Shown: positions 8,307-17,722 of the stretch, in pieces
Numbering within the stretch: the first letter of the stretch is position 1
How the letters are laid out: the number at the start of each line of letters is the position of its first letter
Assembly: GCA_965203435.1 (NCBI GenBank)
Contig: CBDBCU010000005.1
Span: forward strand, 372,001 to 436,000
Length of the DNA stretch: 64,000 nt
Origin: CBDBCU01 sp965203435
GTDB taxonomy: Bacteria > Chloroflexota > Dehalococcoidia > Lucifugimonadales > UBA3495
Direction: 5' to 3'
The notes under the pieces: model-generated
Told to the model about the DNA's origin: nothing
Seen by the model: only the letters and a program-made list of their open reading frames with translations
Databases searched by the model: none
Made by a program: the position numbers and the translations under genes

Positions 8307-9542
8307 TCAGCCGAAAATCTCGATAACCCGGTCAATGCCCCGCACCAGGGTATCAATCTCCTCTTTGGTGTTGTAAAAGGCCAGGGAAGCCCGCACGGTG
8401 GCCGGAATGCCGTAGCGCTCCATCAAAGGCTGGGCGCAGTGGTGGCCGGTGCGCACCGCCACGCCCGCGGCGTCCAGGATGGTGCCGACATCGTGGGGAT
8501 GGGCATTTTCCATTACGAAAGACAGGATGCTGCCCTTGTGCCGGGCCGTGCCAATCAGACGGACGGGGCCGATTTCCGACAGCCGGGCCGTGCCATAGGT
8601 CAGCAGTTCCTGTTCATAGGCGGCGATGTTGTCCATCCCCAGGGCGGTAACATAGTCAATGGCCGCCCCCAAGCCCACGCTGCCGGCAATGTTCTGAGTG
8701 CCGGCCTCGAACTTGTTGGGAATAGTGTTGTAAAGGGTTTCCTCAAAGGTAACGGAACGAATCATTTCGCCGCCGCCCTGGTAAGGGGGCATCGCCGCCA
8801 GCAGCACCGCCTTGCCGTACAGGACGCCGATCCCGGTCGGGCCGTAGAGCTTATGGCCGGAAAAGACATAGAAATCGCAATCCAGCCGGGACACATCCAC
8901 TGGCAGATGGGCAATGGACTGAGCCCCGTCCAGCAGTACCGGCACGCCGCGGCGATGGGCCAGTTCCACGATCTGCTCCACCGGGTTGATGGTGCCTAAA
9001 GCGTTGGACTGATGAACCACCGATACCAGCTTGGTGCGGTCGTTCAGCAGGCTTTCGTATTCGTCCAGTAGCAGCTCGCCGTCGTCGTTGATGGGAATGA
9101 CCCGCAGGCGCGCGCCCTTTTCCTGGCTGAGGATTTGCCAGGGGACAATGTTGGAATGATGTTCCATCGCGGAGAGGATAATTTCATCCCCGGGGCCGAC
9201 ATTTTGCCGTCCCCAGGTTTGCGCCACCAGGTTGATGCCCTCGGTCGTACCCCGGACAAAGATGATTTCCCGGTCGGCGGCGGCGTTGATAAACTGCCGG
9301 ACTTTCTCCCGGGATCCTTCGTAGGCATCGGTCGCCCGCTGGCTGAGGGTATGGACGCCGCGGTGGACATTGGAGTTCTCCGTGGCGTAGTAATGGACCA
9401 AGGCGTCGATGACCGGCTGGGGTTTCTGGCCGGTCGCGGCGTTGTCCAGATAGGCCAGCGGCTGGCCGTTAATGGTCTGCCGCAGGATGGGAAAGTCGGC
9501 CCGGATCTGGGCCAGGTCAAAGGGACGAGTTGCAGTGGACAC
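8307..9542 (-). CDS. sufS: Cysteine desulfurase, SufS type
   Basis: 411 residues from the GTG at 9542, placed one base after the sufD stop with GGGGAGGCG as ribosome site; the open frame extends further upstream but overlaps sufD. This PLP enzyme releases sulfur from cysteine as persulfide. The PLP lysine is K231 in FSGHKLYGPTGIG, the catalytic Cys C369 in VRTGHHCAQPL, and the PLP-binding His lies in SAMEHHSNIVPW. The sulfur is presumably handed to SufU, encoded next. Confidence 0.95.
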   Translation of the reverse strand: MSTATRPFDLAQIRADFPILRQTINGQPLAYLDNAATGQKPQPVIDALVHYYATENSNVHRGVHTLSQRATDAYEGSREKVRQFINAAADREIIFVRGTTEGINLVAQTWGRQNVGPGDEIILSAMEHHSNIVPWQILSQEKGARLRVIPINDDGELLLDEYESLLNDRTKLVSVVHQSNALGTINPVEQIVELAHRRGVPVLLDGAQSIAHLPVDVSRLDCDFYVFSGHKLYGPTGIGVLYGKAVLLAAMPPYQGGGEMIRSVTFEETLYNTIPNKFEAGTQNIAGSVGLGAAIDYVTALGMDNIAAYEQELLTYGTARLSEIGPVRLIGTARHKGSILSFVMENAHPHDVGTILDAAGVAVRTGHHCAQPLMERYGIPATVRASLAFYNTKEEIDTLVRGIDRVIEIFG

Positions 9543-9543
9543 G

Positions 9544-10986
9544 CTAGGCGCCTCCCCCAAGCCGGCCGGCGGCCGGCAGAGTCTTGTCAGCAATGGATTC
9601 CTGAATGCGGCGATCCAGATAGTCCCGCACCGCCGCATTTTCCACCGTGTCGATGATTTCCCGGGCAAAGGCATGAATCAGCAGCCGGCTGGCGGTCTGC
9701 GGATCCAGGCCGCGGCTCTGCATATAAAACAGCACATCCGCATCGATATGGCCGGCGGTGGCCCCGTGACCGCACTTCACATCATCGGCATAAATCAGCA
9801 GGCTGGGCTTGCTGTCCACTTCGGCCCGGTCGGACAGCAGCAGGTTCTTGTCGGTCTGCTGGGCGTCGGTTTTCTGGGCGTCTTTCCGCACCAGCACCGT
9901 GCCGCCGAACACCGCTTTGGAACGCCCGTCCAGAATGCCCTTGTAGTAAAGGCGGCTGACGCCGTGCGGCCGGGCGTGGTCAATGCTGACCAGATGATCC
10001 AGATGTTGCGTGTCGTCGGTAAGGTACAAGCCGTTCAGGGAACAGTAAGCCCCCGTCCCGTCCAGCAATACCGACAGGTCGTGGCGGCCGATAGCCATCC
10101 CCCGGGCAAAACTGCCGGAGTTATAGCGGCTGTCGGCGGCCTGGGTTACGCGGGTGGTGCCGATATGAAAAGCGGCGCGGCTTTCGTCCAGCAGGCGGTA
10201 GTGGTTGACCTGCGCCCCGGCGGCCAGGGCCACCTCAGTAACGGCATTGGTAAAGTAGCGGGCTGGCGGGCCGGCCGCGCCGTTCAACGGGCCGGGGCCG
10301 ATATAACTTTCCAGCAGGGTCAGGCGGGCATTGCGCCCGGCGACAATCAAAGTGCGGGGGTAGGTAACGATTTCCGCTCCGCCGCTGCCGTCAAGAGAAT
10401 CACCGCCGCCATCGGCCGCATCAGCCGCAGTAAAGTAAGCGATATTCAATACCACTTCCTCGGGGCAGTCGTCGGGCAGGTGGACATAGGCCCCGTCGGT
10501 AAGAAAGGCGGTATTCAAGGCCACGAAAGGATCTGCCGCCGGGGCCAATTGCCCCAAGTGCTGACGGACGATTTCCGGCTCAGCAACCAGGGCATCGGAC
10601 AAAGAGCCAACGGCAAAGGGGCGGTCAATCGCCGGCCGGCTCCCGGCGCCGGTTTCCCCATCGGGAGGCTGATAGCGGCCATCCACAAAAAGCAGGTTGG
10701 CATCGGCGGCCGCCGGGAGGGGCATAAGGCCGGGCAAGGGATCGCCGCCGGGTTGCGGCCGGCCGGCGACCTCCGGATGGACGAACCGGGCCCGGGCCAG
10801 GGGGGCGACGCTGGTATATTTCCAGGGTTCATTGCCGCGGCGGGCCGTGGGAAAGCCGGCGGCGTCAAATCGTTCCCAAGCGGCGGCGCGCAGCTCGTCA
10901 AGCCAATCCGGGCCGGCGGTTTGCGCCCGCAGAGCCAGGTAGTCGGCGTGGTAGGCCGGGTGATTGACGGTGATGGCATGGGTCAT
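9544..10986 (-). CDS. sufD: Fe-S cluster assembly protein SufD
   Basis: 480 residues. The N-terminal region (WERFDAAGFPTARRGNEPWKYTSVAPL) is the SufD signature. The C-terminal right-handed beta-helix has the expected YKGILDGRSKAVFGGTVLV and VKCGHGATAGHID motifs. It pairs with SufB to form the SufB-C2-D scaffold. The ATG at 10986 has an AAGGAGC ribosome site. Between it and sufC, and in the same direction, lies a tiny Cys-containing gene. Confidence 0.93.
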   Translation of the reverse strand: MTHAITVNHPAYHADYLALRAQTAGPDWLDELRAAAWERFDAAGFPTARRGNEPWKYTSVAPLARARFVHPEVAGRPQPGGDPLPGLMPLPAAADANLLFVDGRYQPPDGETGAGSRPAIDRPFAVGSLSDALVAEPEIVRQHLGQLAPAADPFVALNTAFLTDGAYVHLPDDCPEEVVLNIAYFTAADAADGGGDSLDGSGGAEIVTYPRTLIVAGRNARLTLLESYIGPGPLNGAAGPPARYFTNAVTEVALAAGAQVNHYRLLDESRAAFHIGTTRVTQAADSRYNSGSFARGMAIGRHDLSVLLDGTGAYCSLNGLYLTDDTQHLDHLVSIDHARPHGVSRLYYKGILDGRSKAVFGGTVLVRKDAQKTDAQQTDKNLLLSDRAEVDSKPSLLIYADDVKCGHGATAGHIDADVLFYMQSRGLDPQTASRLLIHAFAREIIDTVENAAVRDYLDRRIQESIADKTLPAAGRLGGGA

Positions 10987-11017
10987 GGCTGATTGGGTTA
11001 GCTCCTTGGCCGCGCTG

Positions 11018-11209
11018 CTACGGATTGCAGCGGCGGCACTCGTGGTATTTGCGCGAGCCTATCTCGGCGATAGCCGACCTACGGCTGTTGAACCATTTCC
11101 AGCCGTATTCCGGGTCGGTTTTTCGTTGGGCTACAAAGCCCCGAATGGTTGGGCAATCCTCCTGGTGCAAAGTCGTCCTGGCGGAGTCGAAGTTGACCCA
11201 GTAAATCAA
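11018..11209 (-). CDS. Small His/Cys protein embedded in the SUF operon
   Basis: 63 residues, starting at a TTG five bases after a near-perfect AAAGGAGGT ribosome site, which makes the start convincing although the gene is very short. The protein begins MIYWVNFDSARTTLHQEDC and ends KYHECRRCNP. The H15-x3-C19 pair and the terminal C59-x2-C62 could bind one zinc or another metal, as in small stand-alone zinc-binding proteins. It sits between sufC and sufD in the same orientation. No known Suf component has this form. A metal- or cluster-related accessory role is an inference from position only. Confidence 0.7.
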   Translation of the reverse strand: MIYWVNFDSARTTLHQEDCPTIRGFVAQRKTDPEYGWKWFNSRRSAIAEIGSRKYHECRRCNP

Positions 11210-11231
11210 GGCGTACCTCCTTTGGAATAGA

Positions 11232-11990
11232 TTACCTCGCCGCCTCCTTAATCCAGTCATAGCCCTTTTCCTCCAATTCCAGGGCCAGTTCCGGGCCGCC
11301 GGAGCGGACGATGCGCCCGTCCAGCAGGACATGAACCCGATCCGGGGTGATGTAGTTGAGCAGGCGCTGGTAGTGGGTGACGAGGACGATGGCGTTGTCG
11401 GGGCGGCGCAGGCCGTTGACCCCGTCGGCCACAATCCGCAGGGCGTCAATATCCAGGCCGGAGTCGGTTTCATCCAGCAGGGCCAGCGTCGGCTCCAGAA
11501 TCGCCATCTGGAGGATTTCGTTGCGCTTTTTTTCGCCGCCGGAAAAGCCTTCGTTGACCGCGCGGCGCACCAGTTCCGGGTCGATGTCCACCAGTTTTAT
11601 CTTTTCCCGGAGCATCCGGTCAAAGTCCCGGGCCGAGTATTCCTCAAGGCCCCGGTGGGCGCGGGCGGCATCGGCGGCGGCTTTAAGAAACTGCCAAGCC
11701 CGGACGCCGGGCAGCTCCATCGGATATTGAAAGGCCAGAAAGACGCCGTCCCGGGCCCGTTCCTCCGGGGCCATGGCCAGCAAATCCCGGCCGCCGTAGC
11801 GGACTTCCCCGGCGGTTACGGCGTATTCGGGCCGGCCGGCCAGGGCGCTGGCTAGAGTGCTTTTCCCGGAGCCGTTAGGCCCCATAATGGCGTGAACCTC
11901 GCCGGCGTTGACGGTCAAGTTGACGCCGGCCAGGATTTCCTGTTCCTCCACCGCCACGTGGAGGTTGGCTATTTCCAGGATGGGGGACAT
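11232..11990 (-). CDS. sufC: Fe-S cluster assembly ATPase SufC
   Basis: 252 residues, the usual SufC length. Walker A GPNGSGKST (K43), the ABC signature FSGGEKKRNEILQ with the SufC-typical EKKR, Walker B LLDETDSGLDIDAL and the switch His in VTHYQRLL are all present. It would drive conformational change in the SufBD scaffold. The ATG follows a GGAGAAG site. The upstream neighbour on the same strand is not sufB but a toxin gene, so the operon is interrupted here. Confidence 0.95.
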   Translation of the reverse strand: MSPILEIANLHVAVEEQEILAGVNLTVNAGEVHAIMGPNGSGKSTLASALAGRPEYAVTAGEVRYGGRDLLAMAPEERARDGVFLAFQYPMELPGVRAWQFLKAAADAARAHRGLEEYSARDFDRMLREKIKLVDIDPELVRRAVNEGFSGGEKKRNEILQMAILEPTLALLDETDSGLDIDALRIVADGVNGLRRPDNAIVLVTHYQRLLNYITPDRVHVLLDGRIVRSGGPELALELEEKGYDWIKEAAR

Positions 11991-12080
11991 ATTGGGGGGA
12001 CTTCTCCTTTTTTCCGCTTTCGGGTTGGATTTACTAGGGGCGGTCAGGGCTGCCAGACAGACGCCGGGATTGATGGGCAG

Positions 12081-12467
12081 TTAGTTGGGCGGGCGGGATT
12101 CAACCCGTTCAGCGTCCGAATCCGTTACTGGTCGATGGTCGTTCAATAAGCGTACCACGGCATCGATTAACTGATTGAAAGCCTCCGCTTTCAGGATGCC
12201 GGCCTGTTCCGATATTAAACCGGTATTGGCCGTGAAAAGTTTGCCCGGACGAGCATAACTGACCATTTCCAGCGATCCCTCGGCGAAGCTGTCATCGGTT
12301 AAAGTTATCGCCCGCGCGTCGCCGAAAGGGTTGCTGGTAACTTGGCACAAAACCCAGTCGTCCCGGCTTATTCCGGCTAAGGCTACGGCCGGACGCAGCT
12401 TTGACCGGGACAAGTCGGAGAAAGGGAAAGGTACTAAGACTACCGCTCCCGCTGCAAATGCTCCCAC
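12081..12467 (-). CDS. PemK/MazF-like toxin
   Basis: 128 residues. The N-terminus AAGAVVLVPFPFSDLSRSKLRPAVALAG matches PemK/MazF-type endoribonuclease toxins (GDIVLVPFPFTDLSxxKxRPAvVls), followed by VLCQVTSNPFGDARAITL, equivalent to the conserved central strand. The GTG start overlaps the antitoxin gene by 28 bp and has AGGAGG seven bases upstream, so the pair is translationally coupled. Members cut mRNA at short sequences when freed from the antitoxin. The last 20 residues are an acidic/Pro tail of unknown use. Confidence 0.82.
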   Translation of the reverse strand: MGAFAAGAVVLVPFPFSDLSRSKLRPAVALAGISRDDWVLCQVTSNPFGDARAITLTDDSFAEGSLEMVSYARPGKLFTANTGLISEQAGILKAEAFNQLIDAVVRLLNDHRPVTDSDAERVESRPPN

Positions 12468-12658
12468 GCCGCATCCTCCTCCGGCCGGTTCCAGTCCTCA
12501 GCCAGAGCCGCCTCGCTCAGGAGGGCGGTGGCAGGCACGGCCCAACCCTCCGCTTCCAGAATGGCAACGATGGCTTTGCGCTTGCCCGGGAGTTTCACCG
12601 GCTCCAGCAAGCGCACATTGCCCTGTTCGTCAATTACGGCTTCGATGGCGCGAACCAT
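12440..12658 (-). CDS. Antitoxin of the PemK/MazF-like pair (DUF104/AbrB-like N-terminus)
   Basis: 72 residues. The beta-rich N-terminus VRAIEAVIDEQGNVRLLEPVKLPGKRKAIVAILE is the pattern of short antitoxins that read as VxLxEPVxLPxG (DUF104/AF2212-like), and the C-terminal helical tail ALAEDWNRPEEDAAWEHL is the probable toxin-binding segment. It precedes the toxin with a 28-bp overlap. Start ATG with GGGAGGTGACGG. The exact family is uncertain but the antitoxin role is well supported by context. Confidence 0.78.
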   Translation of the reverse strand: MVRAIEAVIDEQGNVRLLEPVKLPGKRKAIVAILEAEGWAVPATALLSEAALAEDWNRPEEDAAWEHLQRER

Positions 12659-12669
12659 CCGTCACCTCC

Positions 12670-13032
12670 CTAATAGGGCGCGTTGTTGCCGCTGTTCTCG
12701 AGCAAAATCGGCGGCGGACCGGGAATACGGCCGGCGGCCACCTCCGCTTTAGCGGCCTCATACCACTCCGCAATCTCTTGGCGGGCCTGCCGCCGGGCTT
12801 CCGCCCGGCCGATCGCGATGCTTTCTTGCAGGACTTCCGCCCGGCCAATCGCAATGCTTTCTTGCAGGACTTCCGCCCGGCCAATCGCAATGCTTTCTTG
12901 CAGGACTTCCGCCCGGCCAATCGCAATGCTTTCTTGCAGGGCTTTCGCCCGGCCAATCGCAATGCCCTCCGCCCGGGCTTTGGCCGCGGCGTCCTCTATC
13001 CGCCGCCGGTTGCCGGCCAGGGTAAAAAACAT
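12670..13032 (-). CDS. WYE-PPP family coiled-coil protein, repeat-expanded
   Basis: 120 residues from the ATG at 13032, six bases after AAGGTG; an in-frame GTG at 13041 is part of that ribosome site. It begins MFFTLAGNRRRIEDAAAKARAEG, the same sequence found after the membrane segment of its neighbour (13057-13551), so it is a copy lacking the membrane domain. Then comes a tandem repeat of IAIGRAEVLQES (36 bp DNA repeat, 12799-12970) forming a long helix, and the family signature IAEWYEAAKAEVAAGRIPGPPPIL. Function unknown. Confidence 0.7.
   Translation of the reverse strand: MFFTLAGNRRRIEDAAAKARAEGIAIGRAKALQESIAIGRAEVLQESIAIGRAEVLQESIAIGRAEVLQESIAIGRAEARRQARQEIAEWYEAAKAEVAAGRIPGPPPILLENSGNNAPY
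12799..12970. repeat. 36-bp tandem repeat within a coding gene
   Basis: Nearly five direct units of 36 bp beginning TTCCGCCCGGCC, phases 12799, 12835, 12871 and 12907, then a degenerate unit. Each encodes 12 residues of the helix of the WYE-PPP protein. Unit number is likely to vary by slippage without changing the reading frame. Confidence 0.95.
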
Positions 13033-13056
13033 GGCAATCACCTTCTCGAGGATAGG

Positions 13057-13551
13057 CTAATCCGGCTTGTTGCCGTTTTCGCTCAAAATCGGCGGCGGGT
13101 CGAAGTCGCGGCCGGCGGCCAAATCCGCTTTGGCGGCCGCGTACCATTCTGCCGTTTGCTGGCGGATTTCCAGCCGCTCCTCTTGGCGGCCCTCTTGACG
13201 CCCTTCCTCCCGCGCTTTGGCGGCGGCGTCCTGTACCCGCCGCCGGTTGCCGGCCAGGGTAAAAATCATAATCGTCACCTCCGAAGTGAGCAGGAAACTC
13301 AGCAGCAGCGCGCCGAAAGCACTGAAACTGTTGCCGCCTAGGCTGCCATTCCAGACAATCAGCCACCACTCCTGCCCCGGCATCTCGTAGTTTTCCACCC
13401 AGGCGCCGGCCAGAAAGCAGAGCCACCAACCGACGGCAAAGGCCGCAATCAGCGGCCGGGCTACCGGCGGCATACTGAACAGCCAGCGCAAAATTGCCAC
13501 GCCCTGGTTGTCCTGCGGGGAATCCGGGTTATCCCGGTCGTTGTTCCTCAA
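13057..13551 (-). CDS. WYE-PPP family membrane coiled-coil protein
   Basis: 164 residues. Two membrane helices (PLIAAFAVGWWLCFLAGAWV and FGALLLSFLLTSEVTIMIFTLA) are followed by a charged helix NRRRVQDAAAKAREEGRQEGRQEERLEIRQ and the C-terminal signature TAEWYAAAKADLAAGRDFDPPPIL. The domain order anchor-helix-WY(E/A)-PPP is shared by nine genes in the window. The start is a TTG with a poor ribosome site; an internal GTG is possible. It is the first of two family genes inserted between sufB and sufC. Confidence 0.7.
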   Translation of the reverse strand: MRNNDRDNPDSPQDNQGVAILRWLFSMPPVARPLIAAFAVGWWLCFLAGAWVENYEMPGQEWWLIVWNGSLGGNSFSAFGALLLSFLLTSEVTIMIFTLAGNRRRVQDAAAKAREEGRQEGRQEERLEIRQQTAEWYAAAKADLAAGRDFDPPPILSENGNKPD

Positions 13552-13568
13552 TCTATCTTACCACCCTT

Positions 13569-13779
13569 TTGCTTTCCCGGTCAGTGCGGCGGCGGGGCCG
13601 GGAAAATCCGCTTTGCCGGCGCTGAACTGTTGCTTTCCCGGTCCGCCCGGCGTTAAAGCCGAGAAAAACCGCTTTGTCGGCGCTGAATGTTGTTTTCCCG
13701 GTCAGCGCCGCGTTGGGGCCGGGAAAATCCGCTTTGTCGGCGCGGAACTGTTGCTTTCCCGGTCCGCCCGGCGGCGGGA
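13569..13779. repeat. 60-bp tandem repeat with hairpins, downstream of sufB
   Basis: Three full units (starts 13569, 13630, 13690) and a partial one (13751), each beginning TTGCTTTCCCGG and containing GGCCGGGAAAA, so every unit can fold TTTCCCGG against CCGGGAAA. The block lies immediately after the sufB stop on the minus strand and may act as a series of weak terminators or mRNA-stabilising stems ahead of the inserted genes. Confidence 0.85.
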
Positions 13780-15240
<1,461 letters not shown>

Positions 15241-15272
15241 AGGAAAGCTCCTCCGGCCGTCAAAGCGGCGGG

Positions 15273-15299
15273 AATTGTTGACCTTTTCAGTCAACAATT
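15273..15299. promoter_or_regulatory. Palindromic operator of the SUF operon
   Basis: Perfect 10-bp arms AATTGTTGAC and GTCAACAATT around a 7-base spacer. On the minus strand the palindrome begins two bases after the -10 box and covers the expected transcription start, 33 bp before the sufB ATG. This is where a repressor would act; SufR/Rrf2-type Fe-S regulators are the natural candidates. No regulator gene is in the window. Confidence 0.75.
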
Positions 15300-15300
15300 A

Positions 15301-15329
15301 AGCATACCACCGGAAAAGCGGGGTGTCAA
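15301..15329 (-). promoter_or_regulatory. Sigma70-type promoter of the SUF operon
   Basis: On the minus strand: -35 TTGACA (15324-15329), 17-base spacer, -10 TATGCT (15301-15306). The same TTGACA-17-TATGCT combination precedes the dehydratase gene at 18388. Position and spacing fit transcription of sufB. Confidence 0.8.
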
Positions 15330-15420
15330 CGGATGGTTTGGGGAATTGGCAACCGGGCAAGGGCATAGCGCAAACCGTCCTTCCCGCCCGCCCTCTCTAC
15401 CGTCATTCCCGGCCGCCCCT

Positions 15421-15522
15421 ACCGTCATTCCCGCGCAAGCGGGAATCCTGTGGTTTCTTGACAAGTATGCGGCATCATAAGGCCGGGCATTTCTGGATTC
15501 CCGCTTACGCGGGAATGACGGT
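15421..15522. repeat. REP-A palindromic element, copy 3, with REP-C
   Basis: A complete REP-A pair in the 15330-15802 gap, preceded by a single arm at 15399-15410. A REP-C copy (CTCATCCTGAACTTGTTGAAGGATG) follows at 15599-15623. The remainder, 15625-15800, is non-coding apart from the upstream region of the next gene. Confidence 0.88.
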
Positions 15523-15802
15523 AGGGGACGGCGGGAATGACGGTAGGGGACGGCTGGCGCGCCCCATCCGCTCATCCTGAAACCGGTTGCCATTTTCCGC
15601 TCATCCTGAACTTGTTGAAGGATGGAAAGGACGGCAGCAAGGCGGGCGGGAAGGACGGTTTTATATGCAATTAACTTGCAGTTGGCCCGCCGCTGGCTTG
15701 CGCCGCCAGGGGGCTATAGCCGATAATCAAGCTGCCGGGGCCGGGGCTAAAGGGCGTCCGGCCCAAGGCAACCACTAGAACCGCCGGGGAGCCGAAAACC
15801 GT

Positions 15803-17410
15803 TTGCCTTTCCGCAAAAAAGCCCTCTACTACGCCTTGATGCTGTTGCTGACCCTCTTGGCCCTCGAGGGGATGGCGCGGATTGCCTATTATGCGGCCTA
15901 TGGGCAGGGGTATGGCGGCGATGGGACGGATTTCCTTTCATATTCCCCAACGCCCGCTATCCCGCCGCGCCGGGAAGTTGCCGAACTCTGGTCGCTGCAA
16001 CATCCCTTTTACGGCTATACCCGGAACTTGCCCTACCATGACCTGAACGCAATGCCGCCCCAGCGGCGGCGGGAGAATCTGGCAATCATCGGCTTGCTGG
16101 GCGGCTCCGTGGCGCAGGATCTGAAACCCTTTCTCCAAGAGGCCCTGAATCGCTGGTTTGCCGCCAACCGACTGCCGCGGCAGCCGGCGGTTATCGGCTG
16201 GGCGGTGGCCGGGCAAAAGCAGCCGCAGCAGGCCCTCATCGTCGCCAATCATCTGCTGCTGGGCGGCGAGGTTGACCTGATTGTCAATCTGGACGGGCAT
16301 AATGAACTCACCGGCAGCGCCCTGCTGGAGTTGGAGGATGACACTTTCCCGTTCTTTCATTACTACTGGAATAATCAGGTCAGCTTGACGGCTGAGGAGG
16401 TTTTGCGGGCGGGACGGATTCAGGTTTTGCGCCGGGAACAGGCGCGGCTGGCGGCGGCCGGCCAGGTTTCCCCCCTGCGCTGGTCGGCGGTTTTCGGACT
16501 GGCGAACCGCTGGCGGCGGGAAAGCGCCGCGGCGGCGATTGTCCAATTGAACTGGGAACTGGCGGCCACAGATGCAGCCTATAGCCTGGAGAAACACGGC
16601 CCCGGGAACTGGTTAGCAGCGGGGGAATTGCTGCCGGAAGTGGCGCGCGGCTGGTATCGGGGTTCGGCAGCCCTGGCCCGGCTGGCGGAATTGGCCGGAG
16701 CCGACTATTACCACTTTTTGCAGCCCAGCCAGTATGCGCCGAATGCCAAACCGCTGAGTCCGCAGGAATTGGAAAGGGCCTATGACCCGGCCGGGCGTCA
16801 TGCGCCCTTTATCGGGCCGGGCTACCCGCTGCTGCGGCGGTTTAATCGGGATTTGCAAAGGCAGGGCATTAACTACTTTGACTTGACCGGGATTTTCGCC
16901 GACCACCCGGAAACCCTTTACCGGGATCCCTGCTGCCACTTGAATCGGCAAGGGAATGAACTGCTGGCGGCGGCCATAGTGCGGCGGCTGGAGCCGGCCT
17001 TGCGGCGCTTGGGGCAGGAAAAACCGGCCGCGCCGGTTTCTGCCCTGGCCGCCGCCCGGCGGCCGGCGGCGCCGGATACGCTGCTGCTCGCCGCCCCCTT
17101 TCAAGTGTACCTTTCTAGCGACGGCCGCTGGCTGCGCTATGTCCGGGCGGACTGCGTCCCGGCGGATGTAGCATCCCGGTTTTTTCTGCATTTGACGCCG
17201 CGGGACTTGGCGGACTTGCCGCCCTACCGCCGGGAATATGGCTACGACAACCGGGATTTCAGCTTTGCCGCGGCCGGCGGATTTTTTAAGGGGGGGCAGT
17301 GCCAAGCGCAAATCCGGCTGCCCGGCTATCCCATCGCCGCCCTCCGCACCGGCCAGTATGTGGCCGGCGTGGGGGAAATCTGGTCCGGAGCTTTTGACTT
17401 TCCGGAATAG
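15803..17410 (+). CDS. Membrane-anchored SGNH/GDSL hydrolase-like protein
   Basis: 535 residues from a TTG start with GGGGAG upstream (an ATG at 15839 is possible). An N-terminal membrane helix (ALYYALMLLLTLLALEGMARIAYY) is followed by an SGNH-type domain. The nucleophile is probably S102 in IIGLLGGSVAQDL, with N167 in NLDGHNELTG and the C-terminal Asp/His pair in DPCCHLNRQGNELLA. Such enzymes act on acyl or carbohydrate esters outside the membrane. The last 110 residues (YVRADC...RFFLHLTP...YGYDNRDFSF...LPGYPIAALRTGQ) form a separate domain also found at the end of the lipoprotein at 47380-49134. Confidence 0.75.
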   Translation: MPFRKKALYYALMLLLTLLALEGMARIAYYAAYGQGYGGDGTDFLSYSPTPAIPPRREVAELWSLQHPFYGYTRNLPYHDLNAMPPQRRRENLAIIGLLGGSVAQDLKPFLQEALNRWFAANRLPRQPAVIGWAVAGQKQPQQALIVANHLLLGGEVDLIVNLDGHNELTGSALLELEDDTFPFFHYYWNNQVSLTAEEVLRAGRIQVLRREQARLAAAGQVSPLRWSAVFGLANRWRRESAAAAIVQLNWELAATDAAYSLEKHGPGNWLAAGELLPEVARGWYRGSAALARLAELAGADYYHFLQPSQYAPNAKPLSPQELERAYDPAGRHAPFIGPGYPLLRRFNRDLQRQGINYFDLTGIFADHPETLYRDPCCHLNRQGNELLAAAIVRRLEPALRRLGQEKPAAPVSALAAARRPAAPDTLLLAAPFQVYLSSDGRWLRYVRADCVPADVASRFFLHLTPRDLADLPPYRREYGYDNRDFSFAAAGGFFKGGQCQAQIRLPGYPIAALRTGQYVAGVGEIWSGAFDFPE

Positions 17411-17458
17411 GGGGTTGTCTCCGGCCGCCAGGTCAATGGCATATAACTAAAGAACCGT

Positions 17459-17633
17459 TACCGTCTTTCCCGTGCAAGGGGGAATACGGATTCAAACATG
17501 GATTAACAGGATTTTGGGTATCTGTAGAACGGTTGTTGACCGCCAGCACCTTTCTAATCAGATACAAGAATCCTGTTTATCCTGTTAATCCATGTTTGAA
17601 TCCGTATTCCCCCTTGCACGGGAAGGACGGTAG
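17459..17633. repeat. Family-D MITE with about 50-bp inverted arms
   Basis: The arms run from ACCGTCTTTCCCGTGCAAGG inward through GGATTCAAACATGG to AACAGGATT and are mirrored at 17575-17633. The middle (CTGTAGAACGGTTGTTGACC) matches the interior of the copy at 61789-61905. It fills most of the gap between the SGNH gene and the next gene and would form a very stable hairpin. Confidence 0.88.
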
Positions 17634-17722
17634 GGGGGCGGCAATACGGGTAGTCTGCTATATTTAACTGCCTTAATCAACCGGCCGCGGCCGCTTGCCG
17701 CATCCCCCAAGAAAGGAGTAAA

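Noticed and set aside
12799..12970. 36-bp direct repeats considered as a CRISPR array
   Set aside because: Units are contiguous with no spacers and lie in frame in a coding gene.
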